NCBI RefSeq assembly: GCF_024793945.1
Contig: NZ_JANUSD010000006.1
Location: 214,430-278,429 of the forward strand
Length of the DNA stretch: 64,000 nt
Origin: Emticicia fluvialis
GTDB taxonomy: Bacteria > Bacteroidota > Bacteroidia > Cytophagales > Spirosomataceae
Reading direction: 5' to 3'
The notes under the pieces: model-generated
The model's input: the letters and a program-made list of their open reading frames with translations, nothing else
Database searches by the model: none
What the model was told of the DNA's origin: nothing
Translations under genes and position numbers: made by a program
Part shown: positions 1 through 8,988 of the stretch, in pieces
How positions within the stretch are numbered: position 1 is the first letter of the stretch
Layout: the number at the start of each line of letters is the position of its first letter

Positions 1-1
1 C

Positions 2-67
2 AGATACAAAAACGCCAACCCTGAATCGGAGGAAGAATTCTGGATACCTGTTCAATTAAAAAGTTAA
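2..67 (+). CDS. C-terminal end of a truncated gene, possibly an effector-binding (GyrI-like) domain protein
   Basis: An open frame enters from the left edge and stops at TAA 65-67, giving 21 residues. The Glu-rich run followed by EFWIPVQLKS resembles the last strand of GyrI-like or AraC effector-binding domains, which often end in a WIPV-type strand. The rest of the gene lies outside the window, so the family is a guess from a very short tail. It could also be a chance open frame. Confidence 0.4.
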   Translation, partial: RYKNANPESEEEFWIPVQLKS

Positions 68-293
68 TTCAGTTATCAGAATCCCTGTCCAGGCAAAATT
101 CTTCTACCCCTATAAACTACAGGTAGTTTAAAAAATCAAGCCTTTGTATAAGCCTCATTAAGGCAAATTTCGTATGAAATTATACAATTCGCTCAGACCA
201 CCTCTTTCCGAAAGAGTGGAAATAATTTCACAGTTGATTATGGAATAAGGTTTTTCAGAAATAAATCTGAAAACTATCTTAAACCGTATCAGC

Positions 294-689
294 ATGGAGC
301 TTTACGAACAAATCATCCGGCTTTTTGTATTAGCCATTCCTATTGCCTGTGTGGCTTGGACAGTTACGCATGAAGAGATTTTTAGAGAACCCCGCGAATA
401 CTGCAAAAATCAGAGCCAGGCAGGGAAAACCATTCTGCAAAGAAAATTCTTTTATGTATTCACCTGCGAATACTGCTTCAGTTTTTATGTAACTATTCTT
501 TTCGTTATCGTTACCAATTACCAATTGCTCTTTACCGACTGGCGAGGTTATATAATAGCCGTTTTTTCATTGGTCTGGATTGCCAACATTTATATGAGCT
601 TGTTTTTTAATATCAGAATCGGCATCAAAAAAGACGGACTTGAAGCCAAAGTAAAAAAAAAAGAACTGGACGAAATCAGTAAAAGTTAA
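294..689 (+). CDS. Small membrane protein with a CxxC motif, unknown function
   Basis: 131 residues with three hydrophobic stretches, roughly residues 8-24, 55-76 and 84-106, and a Lys-rich basic tail. Between the first two lies a polar loop with Cys37 and then the motif TCEYCFSFY with Cys58 and Cys61 at the membrane entry. The layout recalls DUF1360-type small membrane proteins, which have a CPWC-like motif before a helix, but I cannot assign it firmly. It stands alone, about 160 bases before the next gene on the same strand. The two cysteines could bind metal or form a disulfide; that is inference. Confidence 0.7.
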   Translation: MELYEQIIRLFVLAIPIACVAWTVTHEEIFREPREYCKNQSQAGKTILQRKFFYVFTCEYCFSFYVTILFVIVTNYQLLFTDWRGYIIAVFSLVWIANIYMSLFFNIRIGIKKDGLEAKVKKKELDEISKS

Positions 690-850
690 AAAGCTGAGAT
701 TACACGAGGTATGTTTTTTCTATGCTTAATGCCATGGTATTGATAATGTATATACCTGCTAAAAACAACCGGAAAATAAAAAACCTGGCAGTTCTTTGAT
801 TAGTACTAAAAAGTTAATACAATTGCGGTATACTCTAAACCGTTGCTGCT

Positions 851-1774
851 ATGTTATTGAAAAAGAAAAGTTTCATTATTCTCCTTACTATAGTTTTTGT
901 AATACTGCCTATTCTTTTATTATTGCTTAACATTTATACTGTTACTGCTGACCCACAAAGTATATTTACAATAGTGAAATATTTAAAACACGAATTTTTG
1001 CCATTTTATGATATTATGGATGATGAAGTAAATATTAAATATAGTTTAAGTACACTCTTTTATAACACTAAAATAGGTAATCATTTCATCTTTCTTTTTA
1101 TACCCCTTTTAACTACAGTTGGTATATTGAGATTTCAAAAAACGGGTTCTTTAAGAATTTTACAAGGCTTATTGATAATCATTTTTTTCGAGAGAATACA
1201 TGCTTTAATATCTTTGGTTGTTGCATTTATAAGAATGTCTGAATATACCCCTTCTTTTATTTATATTACTGTCACTGTAGTAAGTTTGCTTGCAAGCATA
1301 TTCTCCCTTAACTATATTCGTACGAAGCTAAGCGTTACAATTGCTTCAGATGCTGAAGAATTAGTTGAGCAAAATGTATCTGAAAGATTTTTAAATATGA
1401 TTATTGATCAGATTGTTATCACCTTCCTCGCCTTTGTCAGCACTTATTGGATAGTTTTAGCCAAGTTTGAGTATAGTAATGTGTCTGATTGGAAGTTTAT
1501 AATTTATTTCCAAATATGCTATTCACTGCAGTTCTTCCTATATTATTTCATAGTTGAAGGATGTTTTAAAACAACGGTAGGTAAGGTGCTTACGAAGTCT
1601 ACGATTGTAAACGCTGACGGGGAGTTTATATCGATGGGCAATGCCTTTATAAGAACCCTATGCCGATACATCCCTTTTGAACCTTTCTCTTTTTTGATAG
1701 GCAGCCGCGGATGGCATGATTCTGTAAGTAGCACAAGTGTTGTTAAATCATTCTATAAAAATGATGCAGACTAA
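851..1774 (+). CDS. RDD domain membrane protein
   Basis: 307 residues, mostly hydrophobic. The N-terminal half has several predicted membrane helices (about residues 8-28, 75-93, 103-127, 132-153). The C-terminal half carries an RDD domain: RFLNMIIDQIV near residue 180 (the Arg and Asp of the family name), then an amphipathic stretch with TTVGKVLTKSTIVN near 245 and a final Arg/His-containing segment. RDD proteins are membrane proteins of mostly unknown role, sometimes linked to ion transport. The stop overlaps the stop of the convergent gene. Base composition is clearly AT-richer than the flanking genes, so recent acquisition or relaxed constraint is possible. Confidence 0.8.
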   Translation: MLLKKKSFIILLTIVFVILPILLLLLNIYTVTADPQSIFTIVKYLKHEFLPFYDIMDDEVNIKYSLSTLFYNTKIGNHFIFLFIPLLTTVGILRFQKTGSLRILQGLLIIIFFERIHALISLVVAFIRMSEYTPSFIYITVTVVSLLASIFSLNYIRTKLSVTIASDAEELVEQNVSERFLNMIIDQIVITFLAFVSTYWIVLAKFEYSNVSDWKFIIYFQICYSLQFFLYYFIVEGCFKTTVGKVLTKSTIVNADGEFISMGNAFIRTLCRYIPFEPFSFLIGSRGWHDSVSSTSVVKSFYKNDAD

Positions 1775-3840
1775 AAACTGTATCTTAACTGTAATTGAAC
1801 ATCTGATTTGTGATTACCCGGTATTGCATCGTTTCCACTGCCGATGCCTGTCTGATTATGCAGTTGTGTACGGGCATATCTGAGCCAAACGTCTAGGTGC
1901 CTGTTCAGATTATACCGTGCAGTGAGATACGTTCGAATGCCTTTACCGTAATAGGCAGGGAAAGAAACGGCATAAAGAACGGTGTTTTCAAAGGCATAAA
2001 TGCGCGAATCGTAATCGTCAGTGGCAAAGTAGGCAATACGGCCGCTCAGGTTTAATTTTTTTATAGAACCCTCAAAATCCTGCATGAGCGCATAACCTAT
2101 AGATTTCGCACGTCCTTCATACTGAAAGCTGTTTACCTGCGCTCGTGTTCGCAATCTGAATGACCGATTTACAGAATAATCCAGATTACCCAAAATATTC
2201 TCTCTTATGGTATTTACCACAATATCAGTCGGGGTGGTATTATCCGGCAGGTTTTTGCCTTTGTGTTCAGCATGATACTGCGCATAAACCAATACCTTTT
2301 TGTTGATTTGCCAGGCAGCTCTCAACAGGTAATCGTACCCATTTGATGGCGCATCAACCAGATACCTTAACCAGGGAAATTTGAAGCGGTCATAAAACCC
2401 ACTGAAAGTAAGCGATTGGGTGGGCGCATACTTCAAACCCATGTAAATACCCTGCTCGTTGATATTCCGGCTTCCTTCTGCCAGTGCATTGGCATAAAAG
2501 CTATGGAAATCCCTGTCATAATGCCTCAAATGTATGGCCCATTCAACCTGCCTGCTTAATGCGGCTATCCAACCACCGGTAAGGCCTTTGCCCCCGCTGC
2601 TGCTTTGGGCGGCTTCACCAAAAAAATTGAAATTCTGCCAGGTATAAGTAAAGTTGGCACCTGCTACGGTATTTTCTTTACCTGTAAACTCAAACTTATT
2701 ATATAGTCTTGGCCTTCGCAACAGCACAGCATCAAACCGGGTGTGCAGTACTGTGGCGCCTATGTATCCGTTAGTAAATCTGAAGGTGCCATTGAAACCA
2801 ATATTCTGCTCCGTTAGTTGGTTTTTCCGTGCCAGTTCAGTTTCGGTACGATGATACCCCGAAGTAAGTACCGAGCTAAAGTATTCTTCCGTTTCTCCAT
2901 CTGCCACATCAACGCTTGCATCACGCCTGTTGTAAGCGTAAAAAGCAGTAAGGTCTGTTTTTCCGAGCTGATAAGTGGCTGCAGCGCCTCTCAGATTGCC
3001 CCCTTCTAATAAAGAGCTATACGGCCTTATACCCATATTGCTACGCCGTATGGTAGTTACGGCTTCGCTTCCTTTACCAAGAAAAAAACCGGCACCTGCT
3101 ACCAGCCCCTGCCCGAACTGCACCTGATAATCGCCCAAAACCAGGTTTTTCAGTTTGCCTTTATTTTTTAACTGCAGATGAAAACTGTAAAAATCCAGGT
3201 AATTGCGCTCTCCCGCATCTTTCTCGGCAACAAAGCCTAACTGAAAATCTTTAGGGCTACTGAGGCGATATCGCACATATAACTGCTGCGGTGTCCCCGC
3301 ATAATTGTTTGCGGTAAATCCCTTGCTTTTTTCCAGGGTTTGTGCGCTTCTTAAAACCAGATAATGATCATTTGCCCGGTTTATGCTTGGTAATTGGCTA
3401 CCTGATTTCGGTCTTACGTCTACAAAAGGCAACAATTGCTGAATAGTAGGTAAATCAAAACCTTTAACGGCCTGTAGTTCATATAAACTCAGAAACGGGC
3501 CAAATGCCGCACGATGCGCCAGAAGGTTCTTAATTTGGGTAACTGATAAAAGGTACAAAGAAGCCAGGTCTTCATAGGTAGCCGTATTAAGGTCTATCGG
3601 ATTCTGGTATAACTGATAAAGCTGTTCGTATAGGTCTTCATAGGGTATGTTCTCCTGTTGCATCGGGAACAGCCTCTGCGTGAACTCATCCAGATTAATT
3701 TCAGGCCGTGGGGGTGTCTGTGCCTGGGTGCAGTATACACCAGACAGTATGAAAAAAATGAACGCCGGAAGCTTTTTCGAAAACCAGGCGATGGGAATCG
3801 AAATTTTTTCGCAGCAAATATCAAGAAGTGTCACAAGCAA
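1771..3840 (-). CDS. Exported helix-hairpin-helix protein with predicted outer-membrane beta-barrel
   Basis: 689 residues. A long signal peptide with hydrophobic core near residues 24-36 ends around YCTQAQ. Residues about 81-142 form two ComEA-like helix-hairpin-helix units (PIDLNTATYEDLASLYLL and the following FGPFLSLYELQAVKGF). The remaining 540 residues alternate aromatic and polar residues, contain many Tyr and Gly, and end in QLRYSF with a terminal Phe, as in outer-membrane beta-barrels. The family is common in Bacteroidota and has no agreed function. DNA binding at the surface, as in ComEA, is only a suggestion. The stop overlaps the RDD gene stop (convergent). Confidence 0.8.
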   Translation of the reverse strand: MLVTLLDICCEKISIPIAWFSKKLPAFIFFILSGVYCTQAQTPPRPEINLDEFTQRLFPMQQENIPYEDLYEQLYQLYQNPIDLNTATYEDLASLYLLSVTQIKNLLAHRAAFGPFLSLYELQAVKGFDLPTIQQLLPFVDVRPKSGSQLPSINRANDHYLVLRSAQTLEKSKGFTANNYAGTPQQLYVRYRLSSPKDFQLGFVAEKDAGERNYLDFYSFHLQLKNKGKLKNLVLGDYQVQFGQGLVAGAGFFLGKGSEAVTTIRRSNMGIRPYSSLLEGGNLRGAAATYQLGKTDLTAFYAYNRRDASVDVADGETEEYFSSVLTSGYHRTETELARKNQLTEQNIGFNGTFRFTNGYIGATVLHTRFDAVLLRRPRLYNKFEFTGKENTVAGANFTYTWQNFNFFGEAAQSSSGGKGLTGGWIAALSRQVEWAIHLRHYDRDFHSFYANALAEGSRNINEQGIYMGLKYAPTQSLTFSGFYDRFKFPWLRYLVDAPSNGYDYLLRAAWQINKKVLVYAQYHAEHKGKNLPDNTTPTDIVVNTIRENILGNLDYSVNRSFRLRTRAQVNSFQYEGRAKSIGYALMQDFEGSIKKLNLSGRIAYFATDDYDSRIYAFENTVLYAVSFPAYYGKGIRTYLTARYNLNRHLDVWLRYARTQLHNQTGIGSGNDAIPGNHKSDVQLQLRYSF

Positions 3841-4016
3841 TGCCAGAGCTTAGGTTTGTTTTATAATAGCCGTTTATGCAGCAATCAAATATAAACATTT
3901 ATTTTTTATTGCTCGGCGGCACAAGAGTTATTGTGGATGATTTTACTCAAAAACCTGAAAAATATGATGGCATAGGTTTTTCATATATATAAGGAATAAT
4001 AACTCTACTTAAAAAT

Positions 4017-5819
4017 ATGCACAACATAGAAAAACAAACCGAAATTTACATCAATGAGATGGGTTCTACCCCCCATCAACATGGCGTTTTCTTCAGGGTT
4101 TGGGCTCCGCATGCCGACTATGTGTCGGTCGTTGGAAATTTTAACGACTGGAACGAAGGGGCAAACCCGCTCATAGCCGGTGAGAACGGCTGTTGGGGTG
4201 TAAACGTAGAACATGCGAAAGAAGGAGACCAATACAAATTTTTTATTAAGAATGGCGAGTTGAATCTTTACAAAAATGACCCCTACGCCAGGCAGGTAAC
4301 CAGTTCGGTAGGGAATTCGATAGTTTATAATCCGAAAAAATATAATTGGGAGAATGTTAATTACCAGATTCCGTCATGGAACAATCTGGTAATATATGAA
4401 TTACATATCGGCACATTTAACCGCAGTAATGCCGATACCGTTGGCACTTTTCATGATGCTATCAGAAAACTGCCCTATTTGCAAAAACTGGGCATAAACG
4501 CAGTAGAAATAATGCCTCCGTTCGAATTCGCAGGGGGGCTGTCGTGGGGGTATAACCCGGCGCATCCTTTTGCTATTGAAACCGAATACGGCGGCCCGGT
4601 AGCATTTAAAGATTTTATAAAAGAAGCGCATAAATTGGGCATTGCAGTTATTCTTGATGTAGTATATAACCACTTTGGCCCTTCAGACCTTGACTTGTGG
4701 CAGTTTGACGGCTGGCAGGAAAACGGCAAAGGGGGAATCTATTTTTATAACGACTGGCGGTCGACAACCCCCTGGGGTGACACCCGCCCCGACTACGGCC
4801 GCCCCGAGGTTGGCCACTATATAAAAGACAATGCCCTGATGTGGCTGGATGATTATAAAGTAGATGGCCTGAGAATGGACATGGTACCGTATATAAGAAA
4901 CGTACATGCCGACGGGAACCCCGCACATGATTTGCAGGAGGGAGTGAACATGATTAAATGGATTAATAACGATATTCATGAGAGATACCCCAATGCCCTG
5001 GTAATAGCCGAAGATATGCACGGGCATGATTTCATAACAGACCAGGTGCAGTCTGGCGGGTTGGGATATGGCGCACAATGGGATGCCGATTTTGTGCACC
5101 CGCTAAGGAATGTGCTGACACAGGCCTCTGACGAGTACATTGACATGAATCTGCTTTGCTCGGCACTTTTAAACAGGTATAGTAATGATGCCATGCGAAG
5201 AGTTATTTTTACGGAGTCGCATGACGAAGTTGCCAACGGTAAATCAAGGGTAGCGGAAGAGGTTGAACCCGGTAATGCAACCGGTTGGTATGCACGCAAA
5301 AAGGCTACTTTGGGAGCGGTGCTTGTGCTTACCTCGCCTGGTATCCCGATGATATTTCAAGGCCAGACACTACAGGAAGGCAGTTGGTTTCAGGATACTG
5401 ACCCACTGGATTGGGGTCGTTTGGATGAGGTTTCGGGGATATCCAATATGTATAAAGATTTGATACACCTGCGCCGTAATCTGACTGGTGTAACCGCCGG
5501 GCTAATGGGCCAGCATACCGAACTTCTGGCTTGTGACCATGACGCCAAGCTGTTGGCATTTCAGAGATGGCAAAACGGCGGAAGTAAAGATTCTACTGTT
5601 GTAATACTCAACTTCTCACATCAGGCAAGAGAGAATTACCAGGTTCGTTTACCTGCAGAGGGTAAATGGGTAGTACGCTTTAATGGCGATGCCGAAGTTT
5701 ATGGTGCAGACTTTGCCCATACCCATTGCACAGAGACCGAGGCAGTTCTTAAAGAAGATGCCTTTATAGCTGAAATTTCAATTGGGCCATACAGTGCCCT
5801 GGTTCTTTCGCAAGACTAA
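4017..5819 (+). CDS. GH13 alpha-glucan enzyme with CBM48, branching-enzyme/trehalohydrolase-like
   Basis: 600 residues. A CBM48-like N-terminal domain (about 20-105, containing VWAPHADYVSVVGNFNDW) precedes a GH13 barrel and a C-terminal beta domain. GH13 motifs are intact: DVVYNH 214-219, DGLRMD 283-288 with nucleophile Asp288, acid/base Glu332 in VIAEDM, and His402-Asp403 in ESHDE. The CBM48-plus-barrel plan fits a 1,4-alpha-glucan branching enzyme; maltooligosyltrehalose trehalohydrolase is the main alternative. No treY/treS neighbour is present and a glycogen synthase lies at 28-30 kb, so a role in glycogen structure is more likely. A strong terminator follows directly. The first Met (4017) is used; Met15 is possible. 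Confidence 0.85.
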   Translation: MHNIEKQTEIYINEMGSTPHQHGVFFRVWAPHADYVSVVGNFNDWNEGANPLIAGENGCWGVNVEHAKEGDQYKFFIKNGELNLYKNDPYARQVTSSVGNSIVYNPKKYNWENVNYQIPSWNNLVIYELHIGTFNRSNADTVGTFHDAIRKLPYLQKLGINAVEIMPPFEFAGGLSWGYNPAHPFAIETEYGGPVAFKDFIKEAHKLGIAVILDVVYNHFGPSDLDLWQFDGWQENGKGGIYFYNDWRSTTPWGDTRPDYGRPEVGHYIKDNALMWLDDYKVDGLRMDMVPYIRNVHADGNPAHDLQEGVNMIKWINNDIHERYPNALVIAEDMHGHDFITDQVQSGGLGYGAQWDADFVHPLRNVLTQASDEYIDMNLLCSALLNRYSNDAMRRVIFTESHDEVANGKSRVAEEVEPGNATGWYARKKATLGAVLVLTSPGIPMIFQGQTLQEGSWFQDTDPLDWGRLDEVSGISNMYKDLIHLRRNLTGVTAGLMGQHTELLACDHDAKLLAFQRWQNGGSKDSTVVILNFSHQARENYQVRLPAEGKWVVRFNGDAEVYGADFAHTHCTETEAVLKEDAFIAEISIGPYSALVLSQD

Positions 5820-5829
5820 ATTCACGCTA

Positions 5830-5872
5830 AACAGAAGGGCTGTATTGCTAGCGATACAGCCCTTCTGTTTTT
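5830..5872 (+). terminator. Rho-independent terminator after the GH13 gene
   Basis: A perfect 16-bp inverted repeat (5830-5845 with 5854-5869, stem starting AACAGAAGGGCTGTAT, loop of 8) is followed by a run of T at 5868-5872. It lies 10 bases after the GH13 stop and separates it from the AsmA-like gene. Confidence 0.92.
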
Positions 5873-5886
5873 AATCAACCACTGCT

Positions 5887-7584
5887 ATGACAATCAAACA
5901 TCGATGGCAAAGAATTATAATCGGAATAATAATCGGCATTTTAGTTTTACTGCTTCTGCTGACCATCGGTGGTTACTTCTTTTTGAAACCTTTGGTTACT
6001 GACCGTGTCAGCAAAGGTGTATTGAGAGCCTCAGACGGGCTGTATCAGCTTTCGTTTTCTGATATACAATATAATCCGGGTATGGGCGAAATTGTGATTA
6101 AAAACGCAAATTTAAGGCCTGACACCAATGTCTACAAAAGACTGCACGCAATTAAAAAAGCGCCAGATAACCTGATGCTGATTGAAGTACCTACCATAAA
6201 GCTGACGGGGGTGAATCTGTTGCAGGTGGTTTTTCAACGAATATTAGATATAAATACAATACACGTTCACGCGCCCACCATTCAGGTGCTTTACAAAGGC
6301 CTGAAATATAATTTGCCGCCGGATTCAACCAAACAAAAGACGCCTTACCAGTTAATATCGAAGTTTGTAAAATCATTACACATTAAACGTGTAACACTAA
6401 CGAATGTGGATTTTACCTACGAAAACCGGCAGAATGCAAAGCCGAAAAAAAGTACGGTTAAAAATCTTGATGTTGAGATTACGAATATACTGGTGGATTC
6501 TGCATCTGACAGGCCCTCAAAAAAAGTTTTATACGCCGACGACTACACATTTAACATTAAAGCAGCTGAATTACCAACCAAAAATCATTTTAATACCCAC
6601 GCTTTTAAAAACATTGTTTTTTCGCTTAAAAACAGATTTTTAACTATTGAAGAATATCACCTTAAACCGCGTGCCAGCAAAATGGCTTATGCTAAAATGT
6701 CTGGCGGGCGCAACCACACGGAGGTAATATTAAATAATATTGTAATAGAAGACATCCGGCCGGAGATGCTGTTCCCGGATACTAAACTTTATGCAGGTTC
6801 AGTACGTATTAATAAGGGGCTTGTGCAGATATTTAAGAACAAGGCTCACCCGGTGCTGGAACGCGACAAAACGGGCGAATACCCGCATCAGCTGCTGAAA
6901 AAGCTGGATTTACCCCTAAACATTGACACCGTTTTTATCAATAACACCAAGGTTGATTACTCTGAATATGACCCGGAGGTAAAACTGACCGGCTTCATAA
7001 GCTTTAACCGGATTAATGGCAAGATTACCAATGTTACAAACGACAGCCTGCCACTGGCAAAAGACCCGGTTATGCGGGCACAGTTTTATAGCTACTTCAT
7101 GAATCGTGGCAGCCTTGATGTGGCATTTACTTTTAATATTCCTTCAAAAAAGGGAGATTTCACCTGTCAGGGTCAGCTGGGCAATTTTGAGGGTACTTCT
7201 ATCAATAACATTACGGTAGCGCTTACCAAGGTAAGTGTGCAGTCGTTGAAGATAAACAAATATGTTTTCAGACTGAAAGCGGATGATTACCGCGTAACCG
7301 GCACAGGCACCTTACATTACGAAAACCTGAAAGCAACCATATTGAAAGTAAATAAAGATACAGTAGAAAAAAAACCGAGATTCCGGCTCTTTAAAAAGCG
7401 TGCGCTGCCTACCTTTCTGGTCAATAATCTGGTGTTAAAAGACGCTAACCCCCGCAAGAATAATCAACTAAAAACAGGCACTATCAATTACAAGCGCCCG
7501 CGGACCAAATCTTTCTTTGGCGCTATCTGGGGTGGTTTGTCTCAATCGCTTTTTCAGAGCGTTACGGGTACTGTGAAGGATTAA
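5887..7584 (+). CDS. AsmA/DUF748-like membrane-anchored protein
   Basis: 565 residues. A basic N-terminus and one strong membrane helix (about 9-31) are followed by a long soluble part made of short beta-strands with repeated 'lNNIVI', 'VFINNTKVDY' and 'LVLKDAN' type segments. This organisation matches AsmA-like/DUF748 proteins, anchored in the inner membrane with a periplasmic beta-rich body and linked in other bacteria to outer-membrane lipid homeostasis. No catalytic motif is visible. It starts 15 bases after the preceding terminator, so its own promoter must overlap that region or the gene is read through. Confidence 0.6.
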   Translation: MTIKHRWQRIIIGIIIGILVLLLLLTIGGYFFLKPLVTDRVSKGVLRASDGLYQLSFSDIQYNPGMGEIVIKNANLRPDTNVYKRLHAIKKAPDNLMLIEVPTIKLTGVNLLQVVFQRILDINTIHVHAPTIQVLYKGLKYNLPPDSTKQKTPYQLISKFVKSLHIKRVTLTNVDFTYENRQNAKPKKSTVKNLDVEITNILVDSASDRPSKKVLYADDYTFNIKAAELPTKNHFNTHAFKNIVFSLKNRFLTIEEYHLKPRASKMAYAKMSGGRNHTEVILNNIVIEDIRPEMLFPDTKLYAGSVRINKGLVQIFKNKAHPVLERDKTGEYPHQLLKKLDLPLNIDTVFINNTKVDYSEYDPEVKLTGFISFNRINGKITNVTNDSLPLAKDPVMRAQFYSYFMNRGSLDVAFTFNIPSKKGDFTCQGQLGNFEGTSINNITVALTKVSVQSLKINKYVFRLKADDYRVTGTGTLHYENLKATILKVNKDTVEKKPRFRLFKKRALPTFLVNNLVLKDANPRKNNQLKTGTINYKRPRTKSFFGAIWGGLSQSLFQSVTGTVKD

Positions 7585-7613
7585 GATACCCAATAGCATA
7601 CATTTACCGACGG

Positions 7614-8876
7614 TTACTTCTTATTGGCACTGTTATAGAGCAGGTAGGTAAGGTTTAGCTGAAAACTAAGTTTTTCTGCGTATATATCATCAATGAGTAG
7701 CTTTGAATTTTTGTAATAAAATATAGATACCTGTTCTCTTTTACCTTTTGGAAGCACTTTCACATTAGCTGAAAGTAGAAAGTTTTTCCACTTCATTCCT
7801 GCTTCTCCTACTGCATATACGCTAAGCCTGCTACCTGAAACAGATTTTATATCAGGATAAGAAACGAGCGTTTTAGCATTGATACCTATGCCAACAATTG
7901 GTTTAAAGGCGTATCGGCTGCGAAATTCATGCCTGACTTTTGGTAAAAAATTCAGGTAATAAAGGCTGGATGAAAAGTGATTAGCATCACTCTTAATGAC
8001 TTCACGATTAAGATAGACTTCCATTACAAAACTTTCTCTGTGAAAGTTCCTTATGGATGAAACAGTGGCATTAATCCCGACCAGCAAGTTCGGCACACTG
8101 GTTCTTGTTTCGAAATATTGATTTACATTGTAATTCTGAATGAATATATTTCTATCATTTGCCAAACCCGCCATTAATCCAAAAGCAAAACCAGCTTTAT
8201 CTTTTTTCTTCTTCACATAACAGGTATAATTACAGCCGATACACTCATTGAACTCAATAAATTTATCCATCAGGTCCTCAAGTGAAAATTCTATGCTTCT
8301 GGTTTTTATCGTCTTTCCACATTGGCTGAAAAGTTCTTCCAGCTGCTTTTGAAAGACTTTATTGTTAAGCAAATAGGTTTTCTTGTTTCTATTCTCGTCT
8401 AATAAATACTGTAAAAAGAAATGATTTATTAACTCTGTTATTTTCTGGCCTTCTTTATAAAAGAAGTGGTTTTTGTTATTAGAATCTCTTACCGACAACA
8501 AACTATAATCTGACTTCAATAAAACTAAAAAAGCTAACAAGGTATCCTTCCTGATATGTAAATTGCGATCGTAGAGCAATTCGTTCTTCAAGACTGGCGT
8601 AACATCTAAATCAACTCTTCCTACCAGGTAGCTTTCTTTTCCTGATATTCCAAAGGCTACCAGTTCACTGATATGATAAATCTCCTCGGGCCCATCTGCA
8701 TTTTTAAAATTGATGCTTACCGGGTTAACCGCCCAGTTCAGGTCATCAATTTTACCTTTCAAGGTGTCAGTCTGGTTTTTTAAAATAATGAAGCCATCTA
8801 CATAGTTTTTCTGCGAGAAAGCATAAGAAGAAATTAGAACAAGTATAAGAAGGGTGGTGGTCTTGATAGAGTACAT
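7614..8876 (-). CDS. Exported protein of unknown function, tandem paralogue 1
   Basis: 420 residues. Signal peptide about 1-21 (ends SYAFS). An N-terminal domain (22-60) is almost identical to that of the next gene upstream. A conserved central motif ECIGCNYTCYVKKK (Cys spaced C-x2-C-x3-C) is followed by a Tyr/Phe-rich beta-strand region typical of outer-membrane-associated proteins, ending LTYLLYNSANKK. No known catalytic motif. The paralogue at 8989-10230 has the same plan, so the pair arose by tandem duplication. The function is not recognised; the cysteine motif and beta-rich C-terminus suggest a surface or outer-membrane role. Confidence 0.75.
   Translation of the reverse strand: MYSIKTTTLLILVLISSYAFSQKNYVDGFIILKNQTDTLKGKIDDLNWAVNPVSINFKNADGPEEIYHISELVAFGISGKESYLVGRVDLDVTPVLKNELLYDRNLHIRKDTLLAFLVLLKSDYSLLSVRDSNNKNHFFYKEGQKITELINHFFLQYLLDENRNKKTYLLNNKVFQKQLEELFSQCGKTIKTRSIEFSLEDLMDKFIEFNECIGCNYTCYVKKKKDKAGFAFGLMAGLANDRNIFIQNYNVNQYFETRTSVPNLLVGINATVSSIRNFHRESFVMEVYLNREVIKSDANHFSSSLYYLNFLPKVRHEFRSRYAFKPIVGIGINAKTLVSYPDIKSVSGSRLSVYAVGEAGMKWKNFLLSANVKVLPKGKREQVSIFYYKNSKLLIDDIYAEKLSFQLNLTYLLYNSANKK
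8699..8823. repeat. 125-bp block nearly identical to 10062-10186
   Basis: This stretch of paralogue 1 matches 10062-10186 of paralogue 2 at 124 of 125 positions by direct reading; the only difference is at 8769/10132. It encodes the mature N-terminus (FSQKNYVDGFIILKN and following). Sequence outside it is clearly diverged, pointing to gene conversion or recent exchange. Confidence 0.9.
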
Positions 8877-8988
8877 TTGCTTTATTTAGTTACAGCTATT
8901 TCAAAAAGTATGCATACGAACAAATTATGAAATTTCAGATTAATAACAATGACGTTCCAAATAATTATTTTGCCTGAGAAGGCCTAAG

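Noticed and set aside
202..216. Small hairpin CTCTTT-CCG-AAAGAG near the left edge as a terminator
   Set aside because: Six-base stem, three-base loop and no T-run.
8908..8917. GTATGCATAC resembles the MarR operator
   Set aside because: The half-sites overlap with no two-base spacer and it lies away from a promoter element, so the geometry differs from the four matching sites.
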